Assembly (NCBI RefSeq): GCF_000154705.2
Contig: NZ_CM002917.1
Location: forward strand, 458,501-522,500
From: Hoeflea phototrophica DFL-43
GTDB taxonomy: Bacteria > Pseudomonadota > Alphaproteobacteria > Rhizobiales > Rhizobiaceae
Reading direction: 5' to 3'
DNA: 64,000 nucleotides
A program made the position numbers and the translations under genes. Of this stretch, positions 7,311-14,530 are shown piece by piece (the stretch's first letter is position 1; every line of letters begins with the position of its first letter). The notes beneath the pieces were generated by a model that was given only the letters and a program-made list of their open reading frames with translations, was not told where the DNA came from and did no database searches.

Positions 7311-8837
7311 ATGACAACTCAACTCAACGCGGCGATTCGCCTAAACCCTGATGATAATATTGTCATTGCGCTCAAGGATCTCGAAACCGGCGTGCAGCTG
7401 CCGGATCTTGATCGGCCATTGTCACAGGCGGTGGCGCGCGGCCACAAGATCGCCATTCGCGACATCGCCCTCGGCGAGAAAATTGTTCGCTATGGCCAGA
7501 CCATCGGCGTTGCCACATCCGCCATTGCGCCCGGAGAGCATGTGCATGTCCACAATCTCGGCATGGGCGGCCATGGCGCGGACTACGCTTTTTCAACCCA
7601 GGTCCACCCCTTGTCCGTACCGGCGGAGCAACGCCATTTCATGGGTTATCACCGGGCGGACGGATCGGTCGGCACCCGCAATTATCTCGGCATTTTGACT
7701 TCGGTGAACTGTTCGGGCTCGGTGGCGCGCTTCATCGCTGAGGCGGTGGAAAAGCAGGGCTGGTTGTCGGAGTTTGAGAATGTCGATGGCGTGGTGCCGA
7801 TTGTGCACGGCACGGGGTGTGGCATGTCAGGCAACGACGAAGGCTATGACACCCTGTTCCGCACGCTTCAGGGCTATGCCCGCAATCCCAATTTCGCCGG
7901 CATCCTGCTCTTGGGGCTTGGCTGCGAGGTGATGCAGGTGCCCGATCTGGTGGGCCGCGGCCGGATGCGGACCGATAGCAATTTCCGCTACATGACGATC
8001 CAGCAATCAGGCGGCACCCGCAAGACCATCGAGCGCGCTTTGGAGCAACTCAAGGAGATGGCTGCGGCCGCCAACAAGAGCGCTCGTGCGCCCGCCGGCC
8101 TCGAACATCTGATGGTGGGCATGCAATGCGGCGGCTCCGACGGCTATTCCGGCATCACCGCCAATCCGGCACTGGGCGCGGCGTCGGACATGCTGGTTGC
8201 CCATGGCGGCACCACCATTCTGTCGGAAACCTCGGAGATCTATGGTGCCGAGCACCTGCTCACCCGCCGCGCGGTGACACCTCAGGTGGGCGCGAAGATC
8301 GTTGAGCGGATTCACTGGTGGGAGGAGTACACCGCCCGCAATGGCGGTCAGATGGACAACAATCCTTCGCCTGGCAACAAGAAGGGCGGTCTCACCACGA
8401 TCCTGGAGAAATCACTTGGCGCGGTGGCCAAGGGTGGCACGGCGCCTTTGACCCAGGTCTACAAATTCGCTGAGCCGGTGACAGAGCGCGGGTTCGTGTT
8501 CATGGACAGCCCAGGCTATGACCCCTGTTCGGTGACCGGACAGATTGCCTCGGGCGCCAATCTGGTGGTTTTTACCACCGGGCGCGGATCGGTCTCGGGC
8601 TACAAGCCGACACCCTGCATCAAGCTTGCCACCAATTCGGAAATGTACAGCCGGATGTCGGAAGACATGGACCTCAATTGCGGCGACATCGTCAGCGAGG
8701 GTGTCAGCCTGGAGGACAAGGGCCGCGAGATTTTCGAGCTGTTTCTCCGCGTGGCTTCCGGCGAGCAAACCAAAAGCGAGGAACTGGGCTTTGGCGGCGC
8801 GGAATTCGTCCCCTGGCAGATGGGCGCAGTGATGTAG
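7311..8837 (+). CDS. UxaA-type altronate/galactarate dehydratase, fused SAF and catalytic domains
   Basis: A 508-residue fusion: an N-terminal SAF domain of about 100 residues (ending in EHVHVHNLGMGG) and the large UxaA catalytic domain (GYHRADGSVGTRNY, HGTGCGMS, LGLGCEV, MQCGGSDGYSG, SPGNKKGGLTTI, GRGSVSG). The family are iron-dependent sugar-acid dehydratases giving 2-keto-3-deoxy acids, so it would dehydrate the aldonic acid made by the reductase and lactonase. The frame extends up to 7266, but ATG 7311 starts at the usual N-terminus. It is divergent from gntR over the operator. The window also has a split relative (suyA/suyB). Confidence 0.9.
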   Translation: MTTQLNAAIRLNPDDNIVIALKDLETGVQLPDLDRPLSQAVARGHKIAIRDIALGEKIVRYGQTIGVATSAIAPGEHVHVHNLGMGGHGADYAFSTQVHPLSVPAEQRHFMGYHRADGSVGTRNYLGILTSVNCSGSVARFIAEAVEKQGWLSEFENVDGVVPIVHGTGCGMSGNDEGYDTLFRTLQGYARNPNFAGILLLGLGCEVMQVPDLVGRGRMRTDSNFRYMTIQQSGGTRKTIERALEQLKEMAAAANKSARAPAGLEHLMVGMQCGGSDGYSGITANPALGAASDMLVAHGGTTILSETSEIYGAEHLLTRRAVTPQVGAKIVERIHWWEEYTARNGGQMDNNPSPGNKKGGLTTILEKSLGAVAKGGTAPLTQVYKFAEPVTERGFVFMDSPGYDPCSVTGQIASGANLVVFTTGRGSVSGYKPTPCIKLATNSEMYSRMSEDMDLNCGDIVSEGVSLEDKGREIFELFLRVASGEQTKSEELGFGGAEFVPWQMGAVM

Positions 8838-8881
8838 CGCCGGGCGACACTTATTTTCACATTTGACAGCTCAATTGAAAA

Positions 8882-8901
8882 CGGCGCTCCGAAGGGCGCC
8901 G
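8882..8901. terminator. Hairpin between convergent genes
   Basis: CGGCGC, an eight-base loop and GCGCCG form a GC-rich hairpin followed on the plus strand by CTTT. It lies between the convergent dehydratase and GMC dehydrogenase genes, where a bidirectional terminator is expected. The stem is short and the T-run is weak. Confidence 0.5.
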
Positions 8902-8925
8902 CTTTGCAGGTGTGCAATGGAGGCG

Positions 8926-10497
8926 TCAGAGAATTCCGGCGCTCATTTCCTTTGCGATATGGTCGGCCTGGCGGATCGCCAGCGCAACAATTGTCAGCGT
9001 CGGATTTTCCGCGGCACCGGTGGTGAACTGCGATCCGTCCGAGATGAACAGATTGGCGATGTCATGGGTCTGGCCCCATTTGTTGACGACGCCGTCACGC
9101 GCGTTTTCCGACATCCGGTTGGTTCCCAGATTGTGGGTCGACGGGTAGGGCGGGGTTGGAAACGTTCGGGTGGCGCCAACCGCATCATAGATTGCCATGC
9201 CTTGCTTGTAGGCATGGGCGCGCATCGCCTTGTCGTTAGGATGATCATCGAAATGAACATTTGGCGCCGGCAGGCCATATTGGTCCTTCAGATCATGGTT
9301 GAGCGTGATCCGGTTGGTTTCCTGCGGCATGTCTTCACCGACAATCCACAACCCGGCCATGTTCTCGTAGGAGTCAAGCGCGGTGGTGAATTCACGACCC
9401 CATCCGCCTGGATCTAGGAATGCCGCCATAAAGGGCAGGCCGAGTGCCAGGGTTTCAAGTTCATAGCCGCCGACAAAGCCCCGTGACGGATCATGACGGG
9501 ATTCATCCTGCACGATTCCGGCCATGGTGGTTCCGCGCCACATCTTCACCGGTTTGTCAAAGACGGCATAGACCGATCCGGTCATGTGGCGCATGTAGTT
9601 GCGTCCAACCTGTCCCGAAGAGTTGGCAAGTCCGTCCGGGAACATCGCGGAGGCGGAATTGAGAAGCAGCCTCGGGCTTTCGATCGAGTTGCCCGCAACG
9701 CAGACGATTCTCGCCTTTTGCAGTTGCTGGTTTCCGTCCCTGTCGGCATACAGCACGCCTGTCACCTTGCCGCTGTCGTCATGCTCGATTTTCAGCACAT
9801 GCGCCCGCTCGCGGACCTCGAGATTGCCGGTGGCTTCGCCGCGTGGAATGTCGGTGTAGGCCGCCGACCATTTGGCGCCCCATTTACATCCCTGGAAGCA
9901 GAAACCGGTTTGCTGACAGGCCAGGCGGTCATCATAATCAGCGGAGTTGATCGCCATCCGGCCGGTATGGACTTCCTTGTATCCCAAAGCCTTCGCGCCG
10001 GCTTCAAACACTTTGAAATTGTTGTTGCCGGGAAGACCGGCACGATCGCCGGTGCGGGTCACGCCGAGCTTGGTCTCGGCCTTTTCGTACCAGGGTTCCA
10101 TTTCCGCCAGGTCGATCGGCCAGTCGAGCAGATTGGCACCCTGAACATCGCCATAGGTTGTCTTGGTCTTGAATTCATGGGCCTGAAAGCGCAACGAGGC
10201 GCCGGCCCAGTGGGTCGTGGTCCCGCCAACCGCCTTGACGATCCAGGCGGGTAATCCGGAGAAATCCTTGGCAACACGCCAGTCGCCGGAGGTCGAGCGG
10301 GCATCGAGCCAGGCCAACTGCCCAAAACTCTCCCACTCGTCATTGATGTAGTCTTCCGGCAGATAGCGCCCGCCGGCTTCGAGAGCGACGACCTTGACGC
10401 CCTTCTGGGCCAGTTCATTGGCGACCACGCCTCCGCCGGCGCCGGTGCCGATGACAACGACGACCGAATCGTCATTCAGTTCAAACTTTGCAACCAT
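8926..10497 (-). CDS. GMC family FAD-dependent dehydrogenase (gluconate 2-dehydrogenase large-subunit type)
   Basis: A 523-residue flavoprotein. The N-terminal dinucleotide fold is VVVIGTGAGGGVVANEL followed by VVALEAG; the C-terminal GMC domain has THNLGTNRM, ISDGSQFTTGAAENPT and the final amphipathic segment. It belongs with membrane-linked sugar and sugar-acid dehydrogenases that pass electrons to a cytochrome or quinone. The frame can start at TTG 10515, but ATG 10497 has a strong GGGAGGGG site and starts at the conserved sequence. The small Tat-signal subunit is encoded immediately upstream. No cytochrome c subunit gene follows. Confidence 0.9.
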   Translation of the reverse strand: MVAKFELNDDSVVVVIGTGAGGGVVANELAQKGVKVVALEAGGRYLPEDYINDEWESFGQLAWLDARSTSGDWRVAKDFSGLPAWIVKAVGGTTTHWAGASLRFQAHEFKTKTTYGDVQGANLLDWPIDLAEMEPWYEKAETKLGVTRTGDRAGLPGNNNFKVFEAGAKALGYKEVHTGRMAINSADYDDRLACQQTGFCFQGCKWGAKWSAAYTDIPRGEATGNLEVRERAHVLKIEHDDSGKVTGVLYADRDGNQQLQKARIVCVAGNSIESPRLLLNSASAMFPDGLANSSGQVGRNYMRHMTGSVYAVFDKPVKMWRGTTMAGIVQDESRHDPSRGFVGGYELETLALGLPFMAAFLDPGGWGREFTTALDSYENMAGLWIVGEDMPQETNRITLNHDLKDQYGLPAPNVHFDDHPNDKAMRAHAYKQGMAIYDAVGATRTFPTPPYPSTHNLGTNRMSENARDGVVNKWGQTHDIANLFISDGSQFTTGAAENPTLTIVALAIRQADHIAKEMSAGIL

Positions 10498-10511
10498 GTC
10501 CTGCCCCTCCC

Positions 10512-11036
10512 TCAAATCCAGTTGATGTCGTCAAAGCCGCGGTCGATGTAACCGCCCTGGCTGTAACTCTCACCCTCATAGCCAAACAGCGGCCAGACGG
10601 CTTTCTGGTTGTAGAGGCCGGTGACAAGACCGCCGCGAATGCGCTGGAAGAAGGCGCTGCCTTCTATATTGCGAAGAATGTCGACGCGATCGCGCTCCCA
10701 GCCGGTGTCGATGTAGGAGGCGTGCCCCTTGCCGCGTGCTGCGGCATCCAGTGCCGCAATGCCGGCTTCGATATCCGGCGCAGCATCCACAGTGTCGTAG
10801 CCCTTGACCGCAAGGGCGTAGAACTCATCGGCCACCTGGTCATGCGGGTAGATGTCGCGCGCCATCTGGATCAGCGTTGCCATCGAGGCTGGCTTGAGTG
10901 CCGTGGTTTCCATCGCCCAGGCCGCATTGATCCCGGCGATAAAGTTGGGGCCAACGACAAATGTCGCCCCCGCCGCGATTGATCGCGACAAGAGCTGACG
11001 GCGGGTCATCCCTTGCTGCTTGGATTGAGTAGTCAT
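10512..11036 (-). CDS. Gluconate 2-dehydrogenase subunit 3 family protein (Tat-exported)
   Basis: A 174-residue protein with an N-terminal twin-arginine signal (TRRQLLSRS followed by a hydrophobic stretch to about residue 41, AAWA). The mature part resembles the small (gamma) subunit of gluconate 2-dehydrogenase, which carries the folded flavin subunit across the membrane in complex. Its stop lies 14 bases before the ATG of the GMC subunit, so the two are co-expressed. The flavoprotein has no signal of its own, which fits hitch-hiker Tat export. Confidence 0.85.
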   Translation of the reverse strand: MTTQSKQQGMTRRQLLSRSIAAGATFVVGPNFIAGINAAWAMETTALKPASMATLIQMARDIYPHDQVADEFYALAVKGYDTVDAAPDIEAGIAALDAAARGKGHASYIDTGWERDRVDILRNIEGSAFFQRIRGGLVTGLYNQKAVWPLFGYEGESYSQGGYIDRGFDDINWI

Positions 11037-11128
11037 GGTTTTCCTCCCTTGGTGGCGTCTGTGCTGCCTTGGTTGCCGGAACCTCCTCCCGGCAAGTCTT
11101 CAACCTCCGATTCAGCGCGGCATTCCGG

Positions 11129-11524
11129 CTAGAGATAGCGTCCGGCGCGTTGAAGCACTTCGATCTGGTACCCGTCCGGGTCGGCGATGAAGAAGAAACG
11201 CGCAATCACCTCGCCGGCTGGGGCAAAGTCAACAAGTTTGCGCGGGTTCAAGTTGAGCTTGGTCAGACGTGCATGCTCGCTGTTGACGTCGTCGACCGAA
11301 AACGCCAGATGCCCATAGCCGTCGCCCAGATCATAGGGTTCGGTCCTGCCTTTGTTGACAGTCAACTCAAGCTCGAAACCTGTCTCAGAATTGCTGAGAT
11401 AGATGAGGGTGAAATTGTCGAAATCCAGCCGGTCGGCGATGTCCAGACCGAACGCGGTTTTGTAAAATTCGACAGAGCGCGCTTCATCGAGCACGCGGAT
11501 CATGCTGTGAATGGCCTTGGCCAT
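11129..11524 (-). CDS. VOC superfamily protein, lactoylglutathione lyase-like
   Basis: A 131-residue single-module glyoxalase I relative. It has the paired beta-alpha-beta-beta-beta units, with HSMIRVLD at the start, a Glu in FELELT, GHLAFSVDD and the final DPDGYQIEVLQ, giving candidate His/Glu/His/Glu metal ligands. Glyoxalase I turns the methylglyoxal-glutathione hemithioacetal into lactoylglutathione. At this length it would be a homodimer. It is transcribed toward the GMC operon but separated by about 90 bases, so co-transcription is uncertain. Confidence 0.85.
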   Translation of the reverse strand: MAKAIHSMIRVLDEARSVEFYKTAFGLDIADRLDFDNFTLIYLSNSETGFELELTVNKGRTEPYDLGDGYGHLAFSVDDVNSEHARLTKLNLNPRKLVDFAPAGEVIARFFFIADPDGYQIEVLQRAGRYL

Positions 11525-11610
11525 GGTCGCTCCCGTGTGGTTTCAGACTTTATGACAGTCTGCAACCGTTTGAGGCGATGTGGGTAGTAGTTGTATACTA
11601 CGGCTGTGGG

Positions 11611-11904
11611 TTACTCCGCAGCGATCAGCTGATCGCTGTTCATGCTGTTGTTCTCTAGGTAAACGAGACAGCAGCAGCGCAGCAGCGATGCGAAATTTTT
11701 CGGTTCGCCATGCAGTTCCAGCACTTCAGAATGCAGTTTGGACATGAACACCGGGGTCGTCATGCCCTGGGAATCTGCCAGTTCGTCCAGAATGCCCCAG
11801 AAGGTTCGTTCAAGACGAATTGACGTGCTTTGACCATTGAGTCGGAGTCGCCGAGTGACCTGCTCATACCGTGTCGGGTCCTGACCTGCGAACATCTTGC
11901 ACAT
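11611..11904 (-). CDS. Ribbon-helix-helix (RHH_4-like) protein
   Basis: A 97-residue protein starting MCKMFAGQDP, with the core RRLRLNGQSTSIRLERTFW followed by a helical part (LDELADSQGMTTPVFMSKL). This matches the small rhizobial RHH_4 family, which has an arc-type DNA-binding fold; targets are unknown. ATG 11904 is chosen because it follows a strong AAGGAGGAG site; the longer open frame up to 12057 has no support. The C-terminus has an odd CCCLVYLE run, also seen in the family as a cysteine-containing end. Confidence 0.78.
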   Translation of the reverse strand: MCKMFAGQDPTRYEQVTRRLRLNGQSTSIRLERTFWGILDELADSQGMTTPVFMSKLHSEVLELHGEPKNFASLLRCCCLVYLENNSMNSDQLIAAE

Positions 11905-11984
11905 GTTTTTCTCCTCCTTGGCGGCTTGATCATTGAAGCGTTCCTCCCGCCAGTTGTTGATTGTGAAACAGTCGGGGTGCATTT

Positions 11985-12010
11985 GCCAAGTGCTGTTGCC
12001 AAGTGCTGTT
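11985..12010. repeat. Tandem duplication of a 13-bp unit
   Basis: GCCAAGTGCTGTT occurs twice in direct succession (11985-11997 and 11998-12010) in the region shared by the RHH gene and the divergent imuA promoter. It is only two units, so it is a local duplication or a tandem binding site, not an array. Confidence 0.8.
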
Positions 12011-12077
12011 GGCGGAAAGTGATCTGGCCTGACTTCAAACAGCCGATTGACTCTCACCCTGGATTCGTCGTTTATTA

Positions 12078-12092
12078 GAACATAACAAGAAC
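12078..12092. promoter_or_regulatory. SOS box (LexA operator), GAAC-N7-GAAC
   Basis: GAAC, seven bases (ATAACAA), GAAC: the reverse complement of GTTC-N7-GTTC, the LexA operator of alphaproteobacteria. It ends 13 bases before the imuA ATG and overlaps the likely -10 region, so LexA would block transcription of the mutagenesis cassette until DNA damage. A TTGACT at 12047-12052 is a possible -35. Confidence 0.88.
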
Positions 12093-12105
12093 ATTAAGGT
12101 GTGAC

Positions 12106-12984
12106 ATGGACCTTGCACGGCTGCGGGCCGCGACAGATATTTTGCAGGCGCACAACAGCGCGCAGTCCGCACACGGCCACTCTCAAGCCGTGTTTCAGGC
12201 CTCGCAGCTGGCTCTGGGGGCTGCCGGTGCCGACCGCTGCCTGGAGGGCGGGCTCGCCTGTGGCGGGCTGCATGAGCTGCGCTGTGCTCTTGCCCGCGAC
12301 ATTGGCGCTGGAGCGGGATTTGCGCTCGGGCTTGCGGCGCGCGCATCCGCGAACACGCACAGCGGCGCGGGCAGGATCGTCTGGGTCAATGATCCCGCAG
12401 CCCGTGGCGATGGCGGCGGACTGTTTCCCGCGGGCCTCGCCCAGTACGGGCTTGATCCTTCGGCGCTGACGCTTGTCGAACCGCGCGATCTGCAGGGCGC
12501 AATGTGGGCGGCTGACGAGGCGGCGGGCTGTGCCGGTCTTGCGGCAATGGTGTTTCACATAAGGGGCAACCCGGCGCGGTTCGACATCACGGCAACGCGG
12601 CGGCTGATGCTGCGGGCGCGCGAAAAAGGGGTGCTGGCGCTGGTCCTGCGACAGAGCGGGGAGGAGGAGGCAACGGCGGCAGTGACGCGTTGGCGGGTGC
12701 AGTCGCATGTTTCAGGGGTGGATGAACTTGATCACAAGCGCGTGGGGGCAATGCGGCTGTCCCTCACGCTGGAACGAAACCGCGCCGGACGCACCGGCCA
12801 CTGGCTTTTAGCCTGGAACCCCAAGACCCGAGTGTTTGACCATGCCGCAGACCATCCCGACATCCAAAACGCACCGCCAGCGGTTTCTCTCCATCGCCTT
12901 CACCCATCTGCCAACCGACAGGATCCAGCGGCTGCGATGGGGCAAGTCCTGGATCACCGACAGGATTTCGGACGCGCATCCTGA
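12106..12984 (+). CDS. imuA: ImuA, SOS mutagenesis cassette protein
   Basis: A 292-residue RecA-like protein of the ImuA family, recognised from GGLHELRC, the FALGLAARA helix, GRIVWVNDPAA and the C-terminal LSLTLERNRAGRTGHWLLAWNP block. It partners ImuB and DnaE2 in error-prone translesion synthesis. The ATG follows an AAGGTG site just after the SOS box. Its frame stays open about 140 bases into imuB, and those last residues (DHAADHPDI onward) do not look conserved. Either the overlap is real or the natural C-terminus has been extended by loss of an earlier stop. Confidence 0.9.
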   Translation: MDLARLRAATDILQAHNSAQSAHGHSQAVFQASQLALGAAGADRCLEGGLACGGLHELRCALARDIGAGAGFALGLAARASANTHSGAGRIVWVNDPAARGDGGGLFPAGLAQYGLDPSALTLVEPRDLQGAMWAADEAAGCAGLAAMVFHIRGNPARFDITATRRLMLRAREKGVLALVLRQSGEEEATAAVTRWRVQSHVSGVDELDHKRVGAMRLSLTLERNRAGRTGHWLLAWNPKTRVFDHAADHPDIQNAPPAVSLHRLHPSANRQDPAAAMGQVLDHRQDFGRAS

Positions 12985-14530
12985 GACGCAGCCTCTCGTC
13001 GTTACCGGCACGGTCAAGAACGCCATTCGCATTCTTGCGCTCGACAGCCGTGCTCGCGCACATGGCATCCGCAAGGGGCAGTCGCTCAGCGATGCCCGCG
13101 CACTGGTCCACGATCTCGATTGCCATCAGGCCGATGCTGACGCCGATCATGCCGCGTTGCTTCGGATTGCAAGCTGGTGCGAACGTTACACACCACTGGT
13201 CGGGCTCGGGGCCAATCCGGATGCGGAGAGGGAGACGGGCGTTGGAGGTGACCATGGCCTGTTCATGGACATCACCGGATGCGCCCATCTCATGGGCGGT
13301 GAGGCAGCCCTCGTCGCTGACCTCGAAGCCCGGCTTCTGGCCCAGGGCTTTCACGCAAGGCTGTGCCTGGCCGACACGCCGGGCGCGGCCTGGGCGATGG
13401 CGCGCCATGGTGCAGCCAGGATCATTTCCGAGGACAGCCATGGCGAGGCGATCCTGCCTTTGAGCCTGAGTGGCCTGCGGCTTCAACCCGCGCTGGTCGC
13501 CTCGCTCGGGCGCGTCGGGCTCAAGACCATCGGCTGCATCACCAGCCTGCCGCGCGCACCGCTCGCCGCCCGCTTCGGCGCCGGGCTGATGCAGCGGCTC
13601 GATCAGGCGCTGGGCCGGGAGACGGAAGCCATCTCGCCTCTTATGCCGGTGGCAGAGCTTTCCACCGAGCGCCGTTTCGCCGATCCCGTGACCCATCATG
13701 ATGCGGTCACTCATGTCATCAGTGCGCTTGCCGCCGCCATGATCGAGCCGCTCGAGCGCCGTGGTCTCGGCATCCGCCGCTGCCGGCTTCGGCTGTTCCG
13801 AGTTGATGGCCATGTCGCAGCCCTTGAGGTGCAGACGGCACGGCCTCTGCGCGACGCCCGCATGATCGAGCGATTGTTTGCCGAACGCCTCGCCGGGCTG
13901 CATGAGGATCTCGATGCTGGCTTTGGCTTCGACCTGATCCGGCTCGATATCCTGCACGCCGATCCGTTCGAGGCGGCGCAGGGCGATATGGTCGCGGGCG
14001 GCAGGGCGAGCGAGGGCCATGACGCACTGGTCGACCGGCTCGGCGCAAGGCTTGGCCTCGACCGGGTGCAACGCTTCGTCATGGCCGACACCCATATCCC
14101 CGAGCGCAGCTTCGCCCGCATACAGGTTGCCCGTCTCAACGGCGGTCCGGGAAACGGCTCCGGCCGCTGGTCAGGTGCCCATGCCACCGCGCTGGCCATG
14201 GAGCTGCTGCCCGATCAGGTGGAGCCCGATCCGCTCATCACCCGGCCGCTGATCCTGTTTGACCGGCCCGAACTGCTCAGCACCATCGCCGAGGTCCCCG
14301 ATGGCCCGCCGCTCAGGTTCCGCTGGCGTGGCGTGGCCTATGAGGTGGCGCGCGCCCAAGGGCCCGAGCGTATCGCCTGCGAATGGTGGCGCGACGGGCG
14401 CGGTGCGCGCACCCGCGATTACTTCCGTGTCGAGGACCGTCAGGGCTACCGGTTCTGGATGTTCCGGCACGGGCTTTACGGGCGCGAAACCAATGAACCA
14501 GCCTGGTACATGCACGGGCTGTTTGCATGA
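12842..14530 (+). CDS. imuB: ImuB, Y-family polymerase-like accessory protein
   Basis: A 562-residue Y-family DNA polymerase homologue. The N-terminus (RFLSIAFTHLPTDRIQRL) lacks the DxD metal motif of active Y-family enzymes, as in known ImuB proteins, while the core GLFMDITGCAHLMGG and the little-finger region remain. ImuB acts as a hub that links ImuA, DnaE2 and the sliding clamp. The ATG at 12842 lies inside the imuA frame; the TTG at 12836 is an alternative. It overlaps dnaE2 by four bases (ATGA), so the three genes form one operon. Confidence 0.92.
   Translation: MPQTIPTSKTHRQRFLSIAFTHLPTDRIQRLRWGKSWITDRISDAHPETQPLVVTGTVKNAIRILALDSRARAHGIRKGQSLSDARALVHDLDCHQADADADHAALLRIASWCERYTPLVGLGANPDAERETGVGGDHGLFMDITGCAHLMGGEAALVADLEARLLAQGFHARLCLADTPGAAWAMARHGAARIISEDSHGEAILPLSLSGLRLQPALVASLGRVGLKTIGCITSLPRAPLAARFGAGLMQRLDQALGRETEAISPLMPVAELSTERRFADPVTHHDAVTHVISALAAAMIEPLERRGLGIRRCRLRLFRVDGHVAALEVQTARPLRDARMIERLFAERLAGLHEDLDAGFGFDLIRLDILHADPFEAAQGDMVAGGRASEGHDALVDRLGARLGLDRVQRFVMADTHIPERSFARIQVARLNGGPGNGSGRWSGAHATALAMELLPDQVEPDPLITRPLILFDRPELLSTIAEVPDGPPLRFRWRGVAYEVARAQGPERIACEWWRDGRGARTRDYFRVEDRQGYRFWMFRHGLYGRETNEPAWYMHGLFA

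Noticed and set aside
11584..11601. GTAGTA/TACTAC inverted repeat upstream of the glyoxalase-like gene
   Set aside because: Short arms and no second copy; could be chance.
11985..12010. CRISPR-like repeat
   Set aside because: Only two adjacent copies, no spacers and no cas genes.
12764..14095. Long minus-strand open frame (443 codons) opposite imuB
   Set aside because: imuB is a clear family member; the antisense frame has no family pattern and comes from high-GC codon bias.
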